From: Streptomyces sp. NRRL WC-3626
GTDB taxonomy: Bacteria; Actinomycetota; Actinomycetes; Streptomycetales; Streptomycetaceae
Length of the DNA stretch: 64,000 nt
Direction: 5' to 3'
Assembly (NCBI RefSeq): GCF_000718785.1
Contig: NZ_JOCA01000001.1
Location: 62,001-126,000 of the forward strand
Below the pieces are notes generated by a model, which saw nothing but the letters and a program-made list of their open reading frames with translations, was not told the DNA's origin and did no database searches. Positions 1-9,472 of the stretch are shown here, piece after piece (within the stretch, counting starts at the first letter, position 1; every line of letters starts with the position of its first letter). The position numbers and the translations under genes were made by a program.

Positions 1-366
1 CGCACCTGTTCCTGGAACGCGCTCAAGGGCTACGAGTACCGCTGGCTCGACGTGTCCTTCGAGGTGCTGGAGTCGGACGAGGCGGCGGAGCGGTCGTACC
101 AGGGGCGGCTGGAGGACAAGAGCGGCGGGGGCGCGGTCCCGGGGCTCGGGAACGCGGGGTACTCGGTCGTGAACCTCACCACCGAGGACAAGCAGCAGAC
201 GCGCGAGGGCGTGGTGGTGGCCCGCGCCGCCAACGCGCTGGTGATCGTCACGTACAACGGCAGCGACTTCGAGTCGAAGAAGGCGCCGGGCGCGGACGAG
301 ATCAACAAGGGCGCCATCAAGGCCGCCAAGGAGGCGGTGGCGGCCCTGGAGAAGAACCGGAATTGA
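1..366 (+). CDS. C-terminal part of a DUF3558-like exported/lipoprotein (partial)
   Basis: The reading frame is open from base 1 and stops with TGA at 364-366, so the start lies before the window. About 121 residues remain. It begins with RTCSWNALKG, and a Cys-Ser-Trp stretch like this is common in DUF3558-type actinobacterial lipoproteins. The end is Lys/Ala/Glu-rich and probably helical. No catalytic motif is visible. The family call is from recall of the motif only; the signal peptide that would prove export is outside the window. Confidence 0.55.
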   Translation, partial: RTCSWNALKGYEYRWLDVSFEVLESDEAAERSYQGRLEDKSGGGAVPGLGNAGYSVVNLTTEDKQQTREGVVVARAANALVIVTYNGSDFESKKAPGADEINKGAIKAAKEAVAALEKNRN

Positions 367-712
367 TGGTTCCGTGACATCCGTCACAGGCTCCCGGCGA
401 TCTGTGCGGGTCGCTTAGTAGACACCACCCCGGCGACATAGGTGACTTGTCCGTCTTGCCGTGAATGCGGAACGGGGCGGGGCGAAGGGTGTGCGAGTGC
501 GAAGCCGATGCCCGCCGCCTCGTCGCCGTACGAGGGTTTCTGACGGGCTGTCCGACGGGCCGCAGTGTCTGCCGTGGAAGGGTCGGCACGCTCTCCCGCC
601 CGTCGCAAGCCCCTCACCGATCTACGAGGGCCGGTAGTACGAGGACCCTTTGCGCCCGGTACGGAGGCATCCCAAGAATGACCAGCCTCCGGACAGCAGG
701 GTGAGGTCACGC
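367..712. other. Non-coding leader region of the CAP-domain gene
   Basis: These 346 bases contain no convincing gene: the overlapping ORFs are low-complexity and lack ribosome binding sites. The stretch lies upstream of a secreted cell-surface-type gene, so a structured leader was considered. No recognised riboswitch core could be identified by eye. The sequence GGTGAGG just before 713 serves as the ribosome binding site. Confidence 0.5.
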
Positions 713-1584
713 ATGGGAAAGCATCGTCATCAGCAGCGGTACCGGCGCACGGTCGTCACGGCGGTCGCCGTCGGGGTCATAGGCATCCCCTCGGTCGCCA
801 TGGCCTGTACGGACTGGCCCGGCGACGAACAGCGGCAGGACCACCGCACGGCGGCGGGGGCCGCCGGGGACCGGTGGGACGGCCCGGACTGGTACAGCAG
901 GTGGAGCAGTCAGCAGCACGGTGAGCCGTCGGCCGTACCGTCGGACACGCCGGCCGCGAGCCCGTCGAAGCCCGGCACGGCGAAGGGCGAGGGCGCCAAG
1001 CCCTCCCACAAGCCGAAGCCACCCACGGCATCGGCCGCGAAGCCCACGACGGCGGCTCCGAAGCCGACCACGGCCGCGCCGAAACCGAAGCCGACGCCCA
1101 CGACCGCGGCTCCGAAGCCCACCACGGCCGCGCCCAAGCCGACGCCCACGACGGCGGCTCCGAAGCCGACCACCGCCGCCCCCGGGCCCACGGCCACCGC
1201 TCCGGCCCCCTCCACAGCCGTCGCCCAGGTGGTGGAACTCGTCAACGCCGAGCGAGGCAAGGTGGGTTGCTCCCCGGTGAAGGTGAACTCCACCCTCACC
1301 AAGGCGGCCCAGGACCACAGCGAGGACATGGCGGCCACCGGCACCATGTCGCACTCCGGCTCCGACGGCTCCTCCCCCGGCGACCGCATCACCCGCGCCG
1401 GCTACGCCTGGAGCACCTACGGCGAGAACGTCGCCTACGGCTACTCCACCCCGGAGCAGGTGATGGACGGCTGGATGAACAGCCCCGGCCACAAGGCGAA
1501 CATCCTGAACTGCGCGTTCAAGGAGATCGGCGTCGGCCTCGCCCAGCCCGGCGGCTACTGGACCCAGGACTTCGGCACCGCCCG

Positions 1585-1588
<4 letters not shown>
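713..1588 (+). CDS. Secreted CAP/SCP-domain protein with Pro-Thr-Ala-Lys linker
   Basis: The predicted protein has 291 residues. ATG at 713 is chosen because GGTGAGG precedes it and a good export signal follows (basic MGKHRHQQRYRR, hydrophobic core, cleavage near VAMA/C at about residue 31). Residues about 75-165 are a low-complexity linker of repeated KPTTAAP units, probably spanning the cell wall. Residues about 168-291 form the CAP domain: NAERGKVGC, then MSHSGSDGSS carrying the conserved His, GENVAYGY, SPGHKANIL and YWTQDFG. CAP proteins are extracellular and their bacterial role is poorly known; spore-coat or wall-associated functions are suggested in the family. The stop overlaps the convergent transporter gene by four bases. 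An ORF opening at 650 would add a Pro/Arg-rich extension without signal character and was not used. Confidence 0.85.
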
Positions 1589-3129
<1,541 letters not shown>

Positions 3130-3151
3130 GGGCGTGCCCCTTCGGCCGGGG

Positions 3152-4153
3152 TTACGGTTGGAGTGCCGGGATGATCTCCGCGCCGTACGCGTCGATCGTC
3201 GTCTCCTGCGCGTCGTGCATGTCGTACACGGCGAACTGGTCCACGCCCAGCTCCCGCAGTGCCCGCAGCTTCTCGATGTGCGCCTCGGGCGGGCCGAGCA
3301 GACAGAACCGGTCGACGATCTCGTCGGGGACGAAGTCCGTGGACGGGTTGCCGGCCCGCCCGTGGTGGCTGTAGTCGTAGCCGTGCCGGTCCTTGATGTA
3401 CGAGGTCAGCGCCTCGGGGACGAGGTCCGAGTGCTCGCCGTAGCGGGCGACGAGGTCGGCGACATGGTTGCCGACCATTCCGCCGAACCAGCGGCACTGC
3501 TCACGGGCGTGCGCCAGGTCGTCGCCGACGTACGCGGGGGCGGCGACGCAGACGGTGACGGAGTCGGGGTCGCGTCCCGCCTCCACGGCCGCGGCGCGTA
3601 CGGCCTTCACCATCACCCCGGTCAGATACGGGTCGGCGAGCTGGAGGATGAACCCGTCGGCCTTCCGCCCGGCGAGGGCGAGCGCCTTCGGCCCGTACGC
3701 GGCCATCCAGACGGGAAGCCGGCTGTCCCGTACCCAGGAGATCCGCATCAGCTGCCCGTCGACCTCGGCCTCACGCCCCTCGGCGAGGTCGCGGATCGCG
3801 TCGATGGCCTCGCCGAGCCGGGCCAGGGTGTTGGGCCTGCGTCCGGCGACGCGCATCGCGGAGTCGCCCCGGCCGATGCCGCAGACGGTGCGGTTGCCGT
3901 ACATGTCGTTGAGGGTGGCGAAGGTGGAGGCGGTGACCTCCCAGGTGCGGGTGCCCGGGTTGGTGACCATCGGGCCGACCTTCAGTTTCGTGGTGCCGGC
4001 CAGGATCTGGCTGTAGATCACAAAGGGTTCCTGCCAGAGCACGGCGGAGTCGAAGGTCCAGCCGTGGGTGAAGCCGTTGCGCTCGGCGCGTTGCATGAGG
4101 CTGACGACCCGCGAGGCGGGCGGGTCGGTCTGCAGGACGAGTCCGAAGTCCAT
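3152..4153 (-). CDS. LLM-class (F420/FMN-dependent) oxidoreductase in pyrimidine operon
   Basis: The protein has 333 residues and starts at ATG 4153, preceded by AGGAG. The luciferase-like (beta/alpha)8 fold is indicated by MDFGLVLQTDPPAS, GTTKLKVGPMVTNPGTRTW, CGIGRGDSAMRVAGRRPNT, PVWMAAYGPKALALAG and DGFILQLADPYL. It resembles the F420-dependent LLM subfamily that NCBI labels TIGR03842/CPS_4043 (recalled, not searched). It sits 11 bases downstream of dihydropyrimidinase and 22 upstream of the NCS1 permease, so it very probably acts on the same substrate. RutA, the uracil ring-opening monooxygenase, is also an LLM protein, but the rest of a Rut operon is absent. The operon has no recognisable dihydropyrimidine dehydrogenase, so a ring-reducing or ring-oxidising role is plausible. 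Confidence 0.85.
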   Translation of the reverse strand: MDFGLVLQTDPPASRVVSLMQRAERNGFTHGWTFDSAVLWQEPFVIYSQILAGTTKLKVGPMVTNPGTRTWEVTASTFATLNDMYGNRTVCGIGRGDSAMRVAGRRPNTLARLGEAIDAIRDLAEGREAEVDGQLMRISWVRDSRLPVWMAAYGPKALALAGRKADGFILQLADPYLTGVMVKAVRAAAVEAGRDPDSVTVCVAAPAYVGDDLAHAREQCRWFGGMVGNHVADLVARYGEHSDLVPEALTSYIKDRHGYDYSHHGRAGNPSTDFVPDEIVDRFCLLGPPEAHIEKLRALRELGVDQFAVYDMHDAQETTIDAYGAEIIPALQP

Positions 4154-4164
4154 GCGCGACTCTC

Positions 4165-5568
4165 CTAGGTGAGGTACTGACAGGTGGACCGCGGGGTGTA
4201 GACACCGTGCCCGGCCCGCCCGGTGTACTCCCGGTCGGTGATGACGGGGACACCACGCGAGAGGACGGTCTCGACGCGTCCGGTGACCCGTCTGCCCTCG
4301 TACGCCGAGTAGTCGACGTTCATGTGGTGGGTGCCGGCGGACATGACCTGTTCGGCGGCCGGGTCGTAGACGACGACGTCGGCGTCCGCGCCGGGCGCGA
4401 TGGTGCCCTTCTTCGGGTACAGGCCGAACATCCGGGCCGGGGTGGCGCAGGCGACCTCGATCCAGCGGCGGCGGGAGATGTGCCCGTCGACGACGGCCTG
4501 GTGGAGCAGGTCCATGCGGTTCTCGACGCCCGGGAGACCGTTGGGGATCTTGGAGAAGTCGCCCCGGCCGAGGTCCTTCTGGCCCGTGAAGCAGAACGGG
4601 CAGTGGTCGGTGGAGACCACTTGGAGGTCGTTGGTGCGCAGCCCCCGCCACAGCGCGGCCTGGTGCTCCTTCGGCCTGAGCGGGGTGCTGCACACGTACT
4701 TGGCGCCCTCGAAGTCCGGCTCGGCGAGGTTGTCGGTGGACAGGAACAGGTACTGCGGGCAGGTCTCGCCGAAGACGTTCAGGCCCTCGTCGCGGGCCCG
4801 GGTCAGCTCGGCGACCGCCTCCGTCGCGGAGACGTGCACGACGTACAGCGGGGCGCCGGCGACCTGGGCGAGCCGGATGGCACGGTGGGTGGCCTCGGCC
4901 TCCAGAAGGGCCTTGCGGACCTCGCCGTGGAAGCGGGGGTCGGTCTCGCCGCGGGCGAGGGCCTGTTCGACGAGCACGTCGATGGCGATGCCGTTCTCGG
5001 CGTGCATCATGATCAGCCCGCCGTTCTCGGCGGAACGCTGCATGGCGCGCAGGATCTGGCCGTCGTCGGAGTAGAAGACACCGGGGTAGGCCATGAACTG
5101 CTTGAAGGAGGTGACGCCTTCCTCCACCAGCAGGTCCATCTCCTTGAGCGTCTCCTGGTTCACGTCCGAGACGATCATGTGGAAGCCGTAGTCGATGGCG
5201 CAGGTGCCCTCGGCCTTGGCGTGCCAGGTGTCCAGTCCCTGGCGCAGGGACTGTCCGACGGTCTGTACGGCGAAGTCGACGACGGTCGTGGTGCCGCCCC
5301 AGGCGGCGGCCCGGGTGCCGGTCTCGAAGGTGTCGGAGGCGAAGGTGCCGCCGAACGGCAGCTCCATGTGGGTGTGGGCGTCGACCCCGCCCGGGATGAC
5401 GTACTTGCCGGTGGCGTCGATGGTCCGGTCGGCGGTGAAGGCGTCGGCGGCCGGGGTGGCGGAGGCGGCGAGGGCGGCGATACGGCCGTCCTCGATCAGG
5501 ACGTCGGCGTGGATCTCGTCGGAGGCGGTGATGACCAGGCCACCACGGATGACGGTACGGCTGCTCAT
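4165..5568 (-). CDS. hydA: Dihydropyrimidinase / D-hydantoinase
   Basis: This 467-residue cyclic amidohydrolase hydrolyses dihydrouracil, dihydrothymine or 5-substituted hydantoins to N-carbamoyl amino acids. The metal ligands are visible: DAHTHMELPFGG (HxH), the carbamylated Lys in VTSFKQFMAYPG (about residue 150), MMHAENG, YVVHVSATEA, and the catalytic Asp in STDHCPF. The substrate-loop Tyr is in the FMAYPGVFY stretch. The start at 5568 has GGGAG upstream. It is third in the operon, 80 bases after the aminotransferase and 11 before the LLM gene. It differs from the allantoinase at 58877 in this window by its length and KQFMAYPG loop. Confidence 0.93.
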   Translation of the reverse strand: MSSRTVIRGGLVITASDEIHADVLIEDGRIAALAASATPAADAFTADRTIDATGKYVIPGGVDAHTHMELPFGGTFASDTFETGTRAAAWGGTTTVVDFAVQTVGQSLRQGLDTWHAKAEGTCAIDYGFHMIVSDVNQETLKEMDLLVEEGVTSFKQFMAYPGVFYSDDGQILRAMQRSAENGGLIMMHAENGIAIDVLVEQALARGETDPRFHGEVRKALLEAEATHRAIRLAQVAGAPLYVVHVSATEAVAELTRARDEGLNVFGETCPQYLFLSTDNLAEPDFEGAKYVCSTPLRPKEHQAALWRGLRTNDLQVVSTDHCPFCFTGQKDLGRGDFSKIPNGLPGVENRMDLLHQAVVDGHISRRRWIEVACATPARMFGLYPKKGTIAPGADADVVVYDPAAEQVMSAGTHHMNVDYSAYEGRRVTGRVETVLSRGVPVITDREYTGRAGHGVYTPRSTCQYLT

Positions 5569-5648
5569 GGTGCTCCCTCTCTACGAGCTTGATGAGCGCG
5601 GCGAGCCGGGTGCTGCGGCACGCTCCGCGGGGCGGGCCGGAGCGGCTG

Positions 5649-6935
5649 CTAGGACGGGCCGCGCAAGGCGCGTTCGAGGATCGCGGCGCCTTCCTCGGCC
5701 TCCGCGACGCTGAGGGACAGCGGCGGGGCGACGCGCAGGGCGCTGGTGTCGTGGCCGCCGCCCTTGCCGATGAGCAGGCCGCCCTCGCGGGCCGCTTCGA
5801 GGACGGCGGACGCGGCCGCCGGGTCGGCCTCGTCGGTGCCCGGCCTGGCGAGTTCGATACCGATCATCAGTCCGCGCCCGCGCACCTCGCGTACGGCGGG
5901 GACCTGGGCGGCGGCGGCCCGCAGCCGCTCGATGAGCAGGCCGCCGACCCGGCGGGCGTTGCCCTGGAGGTCGTGTTCCAGCAGGTAGTTGAGGTTGGCG
6001 AGGCCCGCAGCCATGGTGATCTGGGTGCCGCCGAACGTCGAAATGCTGTTGGCGTCCAGGCAGTTCATGACCTCGGCGCGGGCGACGACCCCGCCGATGG
6101 ACATGCCGTTGCCGATGCCCTTGGCGAAGGTGAGCATGTCGGGCGGCCCGCTGCGGCTGTGCGCCTGCCAGCCCCAGAAGTGCTCGCCGGTGCGGCCCCA
6201 GCCGGTCTGCACCTCGTCGGCGATCCACAGGACGCCGTGTTCCCGCAGCACCTCGCGGAAGGCCGCGTACAGTCCGTCCGGCGGCGAGGTGAAGCCGCCG
6301 ACGCCCTGGATCGGTTCGGCGATCAGCGCGGCGGGCGGGCGGGTGTGGCCGAGGAGGTCCTTCAGGTCGTCGACGCAGGCCGCGACGAAGTCGTAGTCGT
6401 CGAGCGCGGCGAACGGGCCCCGGGTGCGCACACCGCCGTGGACGTAGAGCGTCTGGAGCGGGGAGAGCGAGGTCGGGGACCAGCCGCGGTTGCCGGTGAT
6501 GCCGACGGAGCTGAAGGAGCGGCCGTGGTAGCTGTTGCGCATCGCCAGGACCGTGTTGCTGCGCCGGTAGCTGGTGGCGAGCATCAGCGCGGTGTCGTTG
6601 GCCTCGGTGCCGGAGGTGGTGAAGAACACCCGGGCGTCCGGGATGCCGCTCAACTTCGCGATGCGCTCGGCGAGTTCCACCATCGGCCGGTTGAGGTAGA
6701 GGGTGGAGGAGTGGACGATCCGCCCGGCCTGTTCGCTCACCGCCTTGGTGACCTCGGGCAGGGCGTGGGCGGTCATCGTGGTGAGGATCCCGCCGAAGAA
6801 GTCCAGGTAGCGGTTGCCGTCGGAGTCCCAGACATGGCGGCCCTCGCCGTGGGTGATCTCCAGCGGCTTGTCGTAGTAGAGGGCGAGCCAGTCGGGGAGC
6901 ACGGAGCGGTGGCGGCCCAGCAGGTCGTCGGTCAC
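5649..6935 (-). CDS. Class III omega-aminotransferase (beta-alanine/3-aminoisobutyrate type)
   Basis: The protein has 428 residues. It is a PLP enzyme of the AGXT2/beta-alanine-pyruvate transaminase group: ALYYDKPLEITHGEGRHVWD at the N-terminus, LDFFGGILTTM, FTTSGTEANDTALMLA, YHGRSF, WIADEVQTGWGRTGEHFW with the PLP-ring Asp, and LTFAKGIGNGMSIGG with the Schiff-base Lys. The GTG start at 6935 overlaps the TGA stop of the preceding nitrilase gene as GTGA, indicating translational coupling. That pairing makes beta-alanine or 3-aminoisobutyrate, the nitrilase products, the likely amino donors. Confidence 0.9.
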   Translation of the reverse strand: MTDDLLGRHRSVLPDWLALYYDKPLEITHGEGRHVWDSDGNRYLDFFGGILTTMTAHALPEVTKAVSEQAGRIVHSSTLYLNRPMVELAERIAKLSGIPDARVFFTTSGTEANDTALMLATSYRRSNTVLAMRNSYHGRSFSSVGITGNRGWSPTSLSPLQTLYVHGGVRTRGPFAALDDYDFVAACVDDLKDLLGHTRPPAALIAEPIQGVGGFTSPPDGLYAAFREVLREHGVLWIADEVQTGWGRTGEHFWGWQAHSRSGPPDMLTFAKGIGNGMSIGGVVARAEVMNCLDANSISTFGGTQITMAAGLANLNYLLEHDLQGNARRVGGLLIERLRAAAAQVPAVREVRGRGLMIGIELARPGTDEADPAAASAVLEAAREGGLLIGKGGGHDTSALRVAPPLSLSVAEAEEGAAILERALRGPS

Positions 6936-7774
6936 GGCCGCACCAGTCCCTCGTAGGCGTCGGGGCGGCGGTCGCGGTAGAACGCCCACTGCTGCCGCAC
7001 CTCTTCGATGAGGCCGAAGTCCAGGTCGCGGACCACGAGTTCCTCCTTGCTGTCGCTGGCGACGTCGCCGACGAACTGACCGCGCGGGTCGACGAAGTAC
7101 GAGGTGCCGTAGAAGTCGTTGTCGCCGTACTCCTCCTGGCCCACCCGGTTGATCGCCGCGATGAAGTACTCGTTGGCGACGGCCGCCGCCGGCTGTTCCA
7201 GCCGCCACAGGTGGGACGAGAGGCCGCGGTGGGTGGCGGACGGGTTGTACACCAACTGGGCGCCATTGATGCCGAGTTGGCGCCAGCCCTCGGGGAAGTG
7301 GCGGTCGTAGCAGATGTAGACGCCGACCTTGCCAACGGCGGTCTCGAAGACCGGCCAGCCGAGGTTGCCGGGCCGGAAGTAGAACTTCTCCCAGAAGCCC
7401 TCGACCTGGGGGATGTGATGCTTGCGGTACTTGCCGAGGACGGTGCCGTCGGCGTCGATCACGGCGGCGGTGTTGTAGTAGAAGCCGGACTGCTCGACCT
7501 CGAACACCGGTACGACGATCACCATGCCGGTCTCGCGGGCCAGCTCCCGCATCCGGCGGACGGTCGGCCCGTCGGGCACGGGCTCGGCCCAGCGGTAGTG
7601 CTCGGGGTCCTGGACCTGGCAGAAGTAGGGGGCGTTGAACACCTCCTGGAACCCGATGACCTTGGCGCCCCGGCGGGCCGCCTCCCGGGCGTGCTCCTCG
7701 TGTTTCGCCAGCATGGACTCGGTGTCACCGGTCCAGGTGGCCTGAACCAGAGCGGCGCGTACGACGTTGGCCAT
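6932..7774 (-). CDS. Beta-ureidopropionase (N-carbamoyl-beta-alanine amidohydrolase), nitrilase family
   Basis: The protein has 280 residues. It has the nitrilase-superfamily Glu-Lys-Cys triad: GFQEVFNAPYFC (Glu about residue 40), LGKYRKHHIPQ (Lys) and VGVYICYDRHFPEGW (Cys). The C-terminal GTSYFVDPRGQFV is typical of carbamoylase branches. It hydrolyses N-carbamoyl-beta-alanine to beta-alanine, CO2 and ammonia. The start is set at ATG 7774 because AAGGAG lies six bases upstream; an in-frame GTG at 7792 would place that ribosome site inside the gene. It is the first gene of the operon, directly behind the promoter at 7837-7865. Confidence 0.9.
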   Translation of the reverse strand: MANVVRAALVQATWTGDTESMLAKHEEHAREAARRGAKVIGFQEVFNAPYFCQVQDPEHYRWAEPVPDGPTVRRMRELARETGMVIVVPVFEVEQSGFYYNTAAVIDADGTVLGKYRKHHIPQVEGFWEKFYFRPGNLGWPVFETAVGKVGVYICYDRHFPEGWRQLGINGAQLVYNPSATHRGLSSHLWRLEQPAAAVANEYFIAAINRVGQEEYGDNDFYGTSYFVDPRGQFVGDVASDSKEELVVRDLDFGLIEEVRQQWAFYRDRRPDAYEGLVRP

Positions 7775-7802
7775 GAGCTGCTCCTTCGACACGACGTCAG
7801 AG

Positions 7803-7832
7803 CCTCTACGCCCGTAGAAACGGCCGTAGAGG
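7803..7832. promoter_or_regulatory. Nested palindrome at the start of the pyrimidine operon (candidate operator)
   Basis: CCTCTACG (7803-7810) and CGTAGAGG (7825-7832) form a perfect 8-base inverted repeat. Inside it lies a second palindrome, CTACG-CC-CGTAG (7806-7817). The element begins almost exactly where transcription from the adjacent promoter should start, so it could be an operator or a 5' hairpin in the leader. No regulator gene for it is adjacent apart from the divergent XRE gene, which has its own palindrome. Confidence 0.55.
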
Positions 7833-7836
7833 GACG

Positions 7837-7865
7837 AACGTAAGCCTCCGGGGCGGACTTGCCAA
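7837..7865 (-). promoter_or_regulatory. Promoter of the pyrimidine-catabolism operon
   Basis: On the minus strand, TTGGCA (7865-7860) is followed after 17 bases by TACGTT (7842-7837), a good vegetative-type promoter. Transcription should start around 7830. That leaves roughly a 55-base leader before the nitrilase ATG at 7774. Confidence 0.6.
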
Positions 7866-7930
7866 GACCATCGCCGTGAACCCGCTGAAGCGAACGGCTT
7901 TCAGCACTCCGGTGGGTGAGCCCGCCGGAC

Positions 7931-8200
7931 TCAGGCCGCGGCCCGCTCCGCCGGGGCCGCCTCCGCGCAGCGTCCCACGAGGTCGTCCATGGACAGGCCG
8001 AGCGCGCCGGCCAGCGCGGCGACCGTGAAGAAGGCGGGGGTCGGGGCCCGCCCCGTCTCGATCTTGCGGAGGGTCTCGGCGGAGATGCCGGCGTCCGCCG
8101 CGATCTCGGTCATGCTGCGGCCGCCGCGCGCCTCGCGCAGCAGTCTGCCGAGCCGCTCGCCGCGTTCGCGCTCTTCGGGGGTCAGGGGGGTGCGCACCAT
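7931..8200 (-). CDS. XRE-family helix-turn-helix regulator
   Basis: The protein has 89 residues. The HTH spans about residues 14-70: GERLGRLLREARGGRSMTEI, then AADAGISAETLRKIETGR as the recognition helix region, and ALAGALGLSMDDLV. There is no effector domain. Two ATGs are possible, 8209 and 8200. The second is preferred because a TAGAAT -10 box (8213-8208) sits exactly seven bases before it, giving a leaderless transcript. It is divergent from the methionine aminopeptidase gene with only 33 bases between starts and a perfect palindrome in the middle, so it probably represses both genes. Confidence 0.85.
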   Translation of the reverse strand: MVRTPLTPEERERGERLGRLLREARGGRSMTEIAADAGISAETLRKIETGRAPTPAFFTVAALAGALGLSMDDLVGRCAEAAPAERAAA

Positions 8201-8207
8201 GGCACCC

Positions 8208-8226
8208 ATTCTAATACCGGTATAGT
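8208..8226. promoter_or_regulatory. Bidirectional leaderless promoter with ATACCGGTAT palindrome
   Basis: TATAGT (8221-8226) lies seven bases before the map ATG at 8234. TAGAAT on the minus strand (8213-8208) lies seven bases before the XRE ATG at 8200. Between and overlapping them is the perfect 10-base palindrome ATACCGGTAT (8214-8223). Neither gene has a Shine-Dalgarno sequence, consistent with both mRNAs starting at the initiation codon. The palindrome is the obvious binding site for the XRE protein. Confidence 0.7.
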
Positions 8227-8233
8227 AATTGGC

Positions 8234-9004
8234 ATGGTGGAGCTGAAGACCGACACATCGATCGATGCCATGTACGAGGCGGGGCAGGTCGTCGCGAGCG
8301 CGCTGACGGCCGTGCGGGACGCCGCCGACGTGGGCGTTTCCCTGCTGGAGCTGGACGAGGTGGCGCGGGGCGTGCTGCGGGGGGCGGGCGCGACCTCGCC
8401 CTTCCTGAACTACCGGCCCTCGTTCGCGTCGACGCCGTTTCCGGCGGTGATCTGCGCCTCCGTGAACGACGCGATCGTGCACGGCATCCCGGACGGCTAC
8501 CGGCTGCGCGACGGGGACCTGGTCTCCATCGACTGCGGTGCCCAACTGGGCGGCTGGGCCGGGGACTCGGCGATCAGTTTCATCGTGGGTACGCCGCATC
8601 CGGCCGACGTACGGCTGATCGAGACGGCCGAGCGGGCGCTCGCGGCGGGCATCGAGGCGGCCGTCGTCGGCAACCGCATCGGCGACATCGCGCACGCGAT
8701 CGGCACGGTGTGCCGCAGCGGGGGCTACGGCATCATGGAGGACTTCGGCGGCCACGGCATCGGCCGCCGCATGCACGAGGACCCGGGCGTCCCGAACGAG
8801 GGCCGCCCCGGCCGGGGCATGCCGCTGCGCCACGGCATGTGCCTGGCGATCGAGCCCATGCTCATCTCGGGCGGCACGGACACCTACCACACGGCCCCGG
8901 ACGGCTGGACCCTCCGCACCAACGACGCGACCCGGGCGGCCCACGTGGAACACACGGTGGCGATCACGGACTCAGGCCCCCGAATCCTCACGGCCCGCCC
9001 CTGA
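8234..9004 (+). CDS. map: Type I methionine aminopeptidase
   Basis: The 256-residue protein removes N-terminal methionine. Metal ligands can be followed: VNDAIVHGIPDGYRLRDGDL, SIDCGAQLGGWAGDSAISF (two Asp), GGHGIGRRMHEDPGVPN (His), LAIEPMLISGG (Glu) and AAHVEHTVAIT (Glu). It lacks the N-terminal zinc/SH3 extension found on some actinobacterial MetAPs. Translation starts at ATG 8234 and appears leaderless. It is probably an accessory copy whose level is set by the divergent XRE repressor rather than the housekeeping enzyme. That is inference from context. Confidence 0.9.
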   Translation: MVELKTDTSIDAMYEAGQVVASALTAVRDAADVGVSLLELDEVARGVLRGAGATSPFLNYRPSFASTPFPAVICASVNDAIVHGIPDGYRLRDGDLVSIDCGAQLGGWAGDSAISFIVGTPHPADVRLIETAERALAAGIEAAVVGNRIGDIAHAIGTVCRSGGYGIMEDFGGHGIGRRMHEDPGVPNEGRPGRGMPLRHGMCLAIEPMLISGGTDTYHTAPDGWTLRTNDATRAAHVEHTVAITDSGPRILTARP

Positions 9005-9067
9005 CCAACACGCCGGGTCCCGACCCTCCCCAAGCAATCGCCCCGCCAGGGGCGTCGCCCCCACCCC

Positions 9068-9260
9068 ACGCTTCCGCCGCCGCGGGCAGTCGTGCCGCTG
9101 GGGCGGCACGGGTGGGCGCGACGGCACCCCGCGAGCGCCGGGCCGCGCGAACACCCCCCGCCCAACGCTTCCGCCGCCGCGGGCAGTCGTGCCGCTGGGG
9201 CGGCACGGGTGGGCGCGACGGCACCCGGCAGGCGCCGGGCCGCGCGAACACCCCCCGCCC
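9068..9260. repeat. Tandem 97-base repeat, part of a dispersed family
   Basis: Two near-identical 97-base units start at 9068 and 9165. Each contains CCGCGGGCAGTCGTGCCGC followed by a hairpin, GTGCCGC-TGGG-GCGGCAC (9092-9109 in the first copy), then GGGTGGGCGCGACGGCACC. The same unit occurs near-complete and inverted at 57684-57731 and partly at 57543-57589. The hairpin lies after map and may end its transcription. The bases from 9261 to 9472 before the Clp gene show nothing else recognisable. Confidence 0.85.
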
Positions 9261-9472
9261 CACACCGACGCGCGGCGCCCCGCAAGCGCCGGACGCGCCC
9301 CTGCCGGAGCGAACCCGGCCCCCGGTGCCGAAGGGCCCCGGGGGCCCAGCCGCACAAGAAGGCGCGCCCCCCCAACCTGGACATGCCCGCCCAAAAAGTT
9401 CGTGTCATCGTGGGCATGAGCCCGCCCCCACCGGTTACCCGCCCCCGGCACGCCGACCCAGCGAAGGAACGG

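Noticed and set aside
465..712. Possible c-di-AMP (ydaO) or other riboswitch before the secreted CAP gene
   Set aside because: Such switches precede wall-hydrolase genes in Streptomyces, but I could not identify the conserved core segments; only a GGTGAGG ribosome site is clear.
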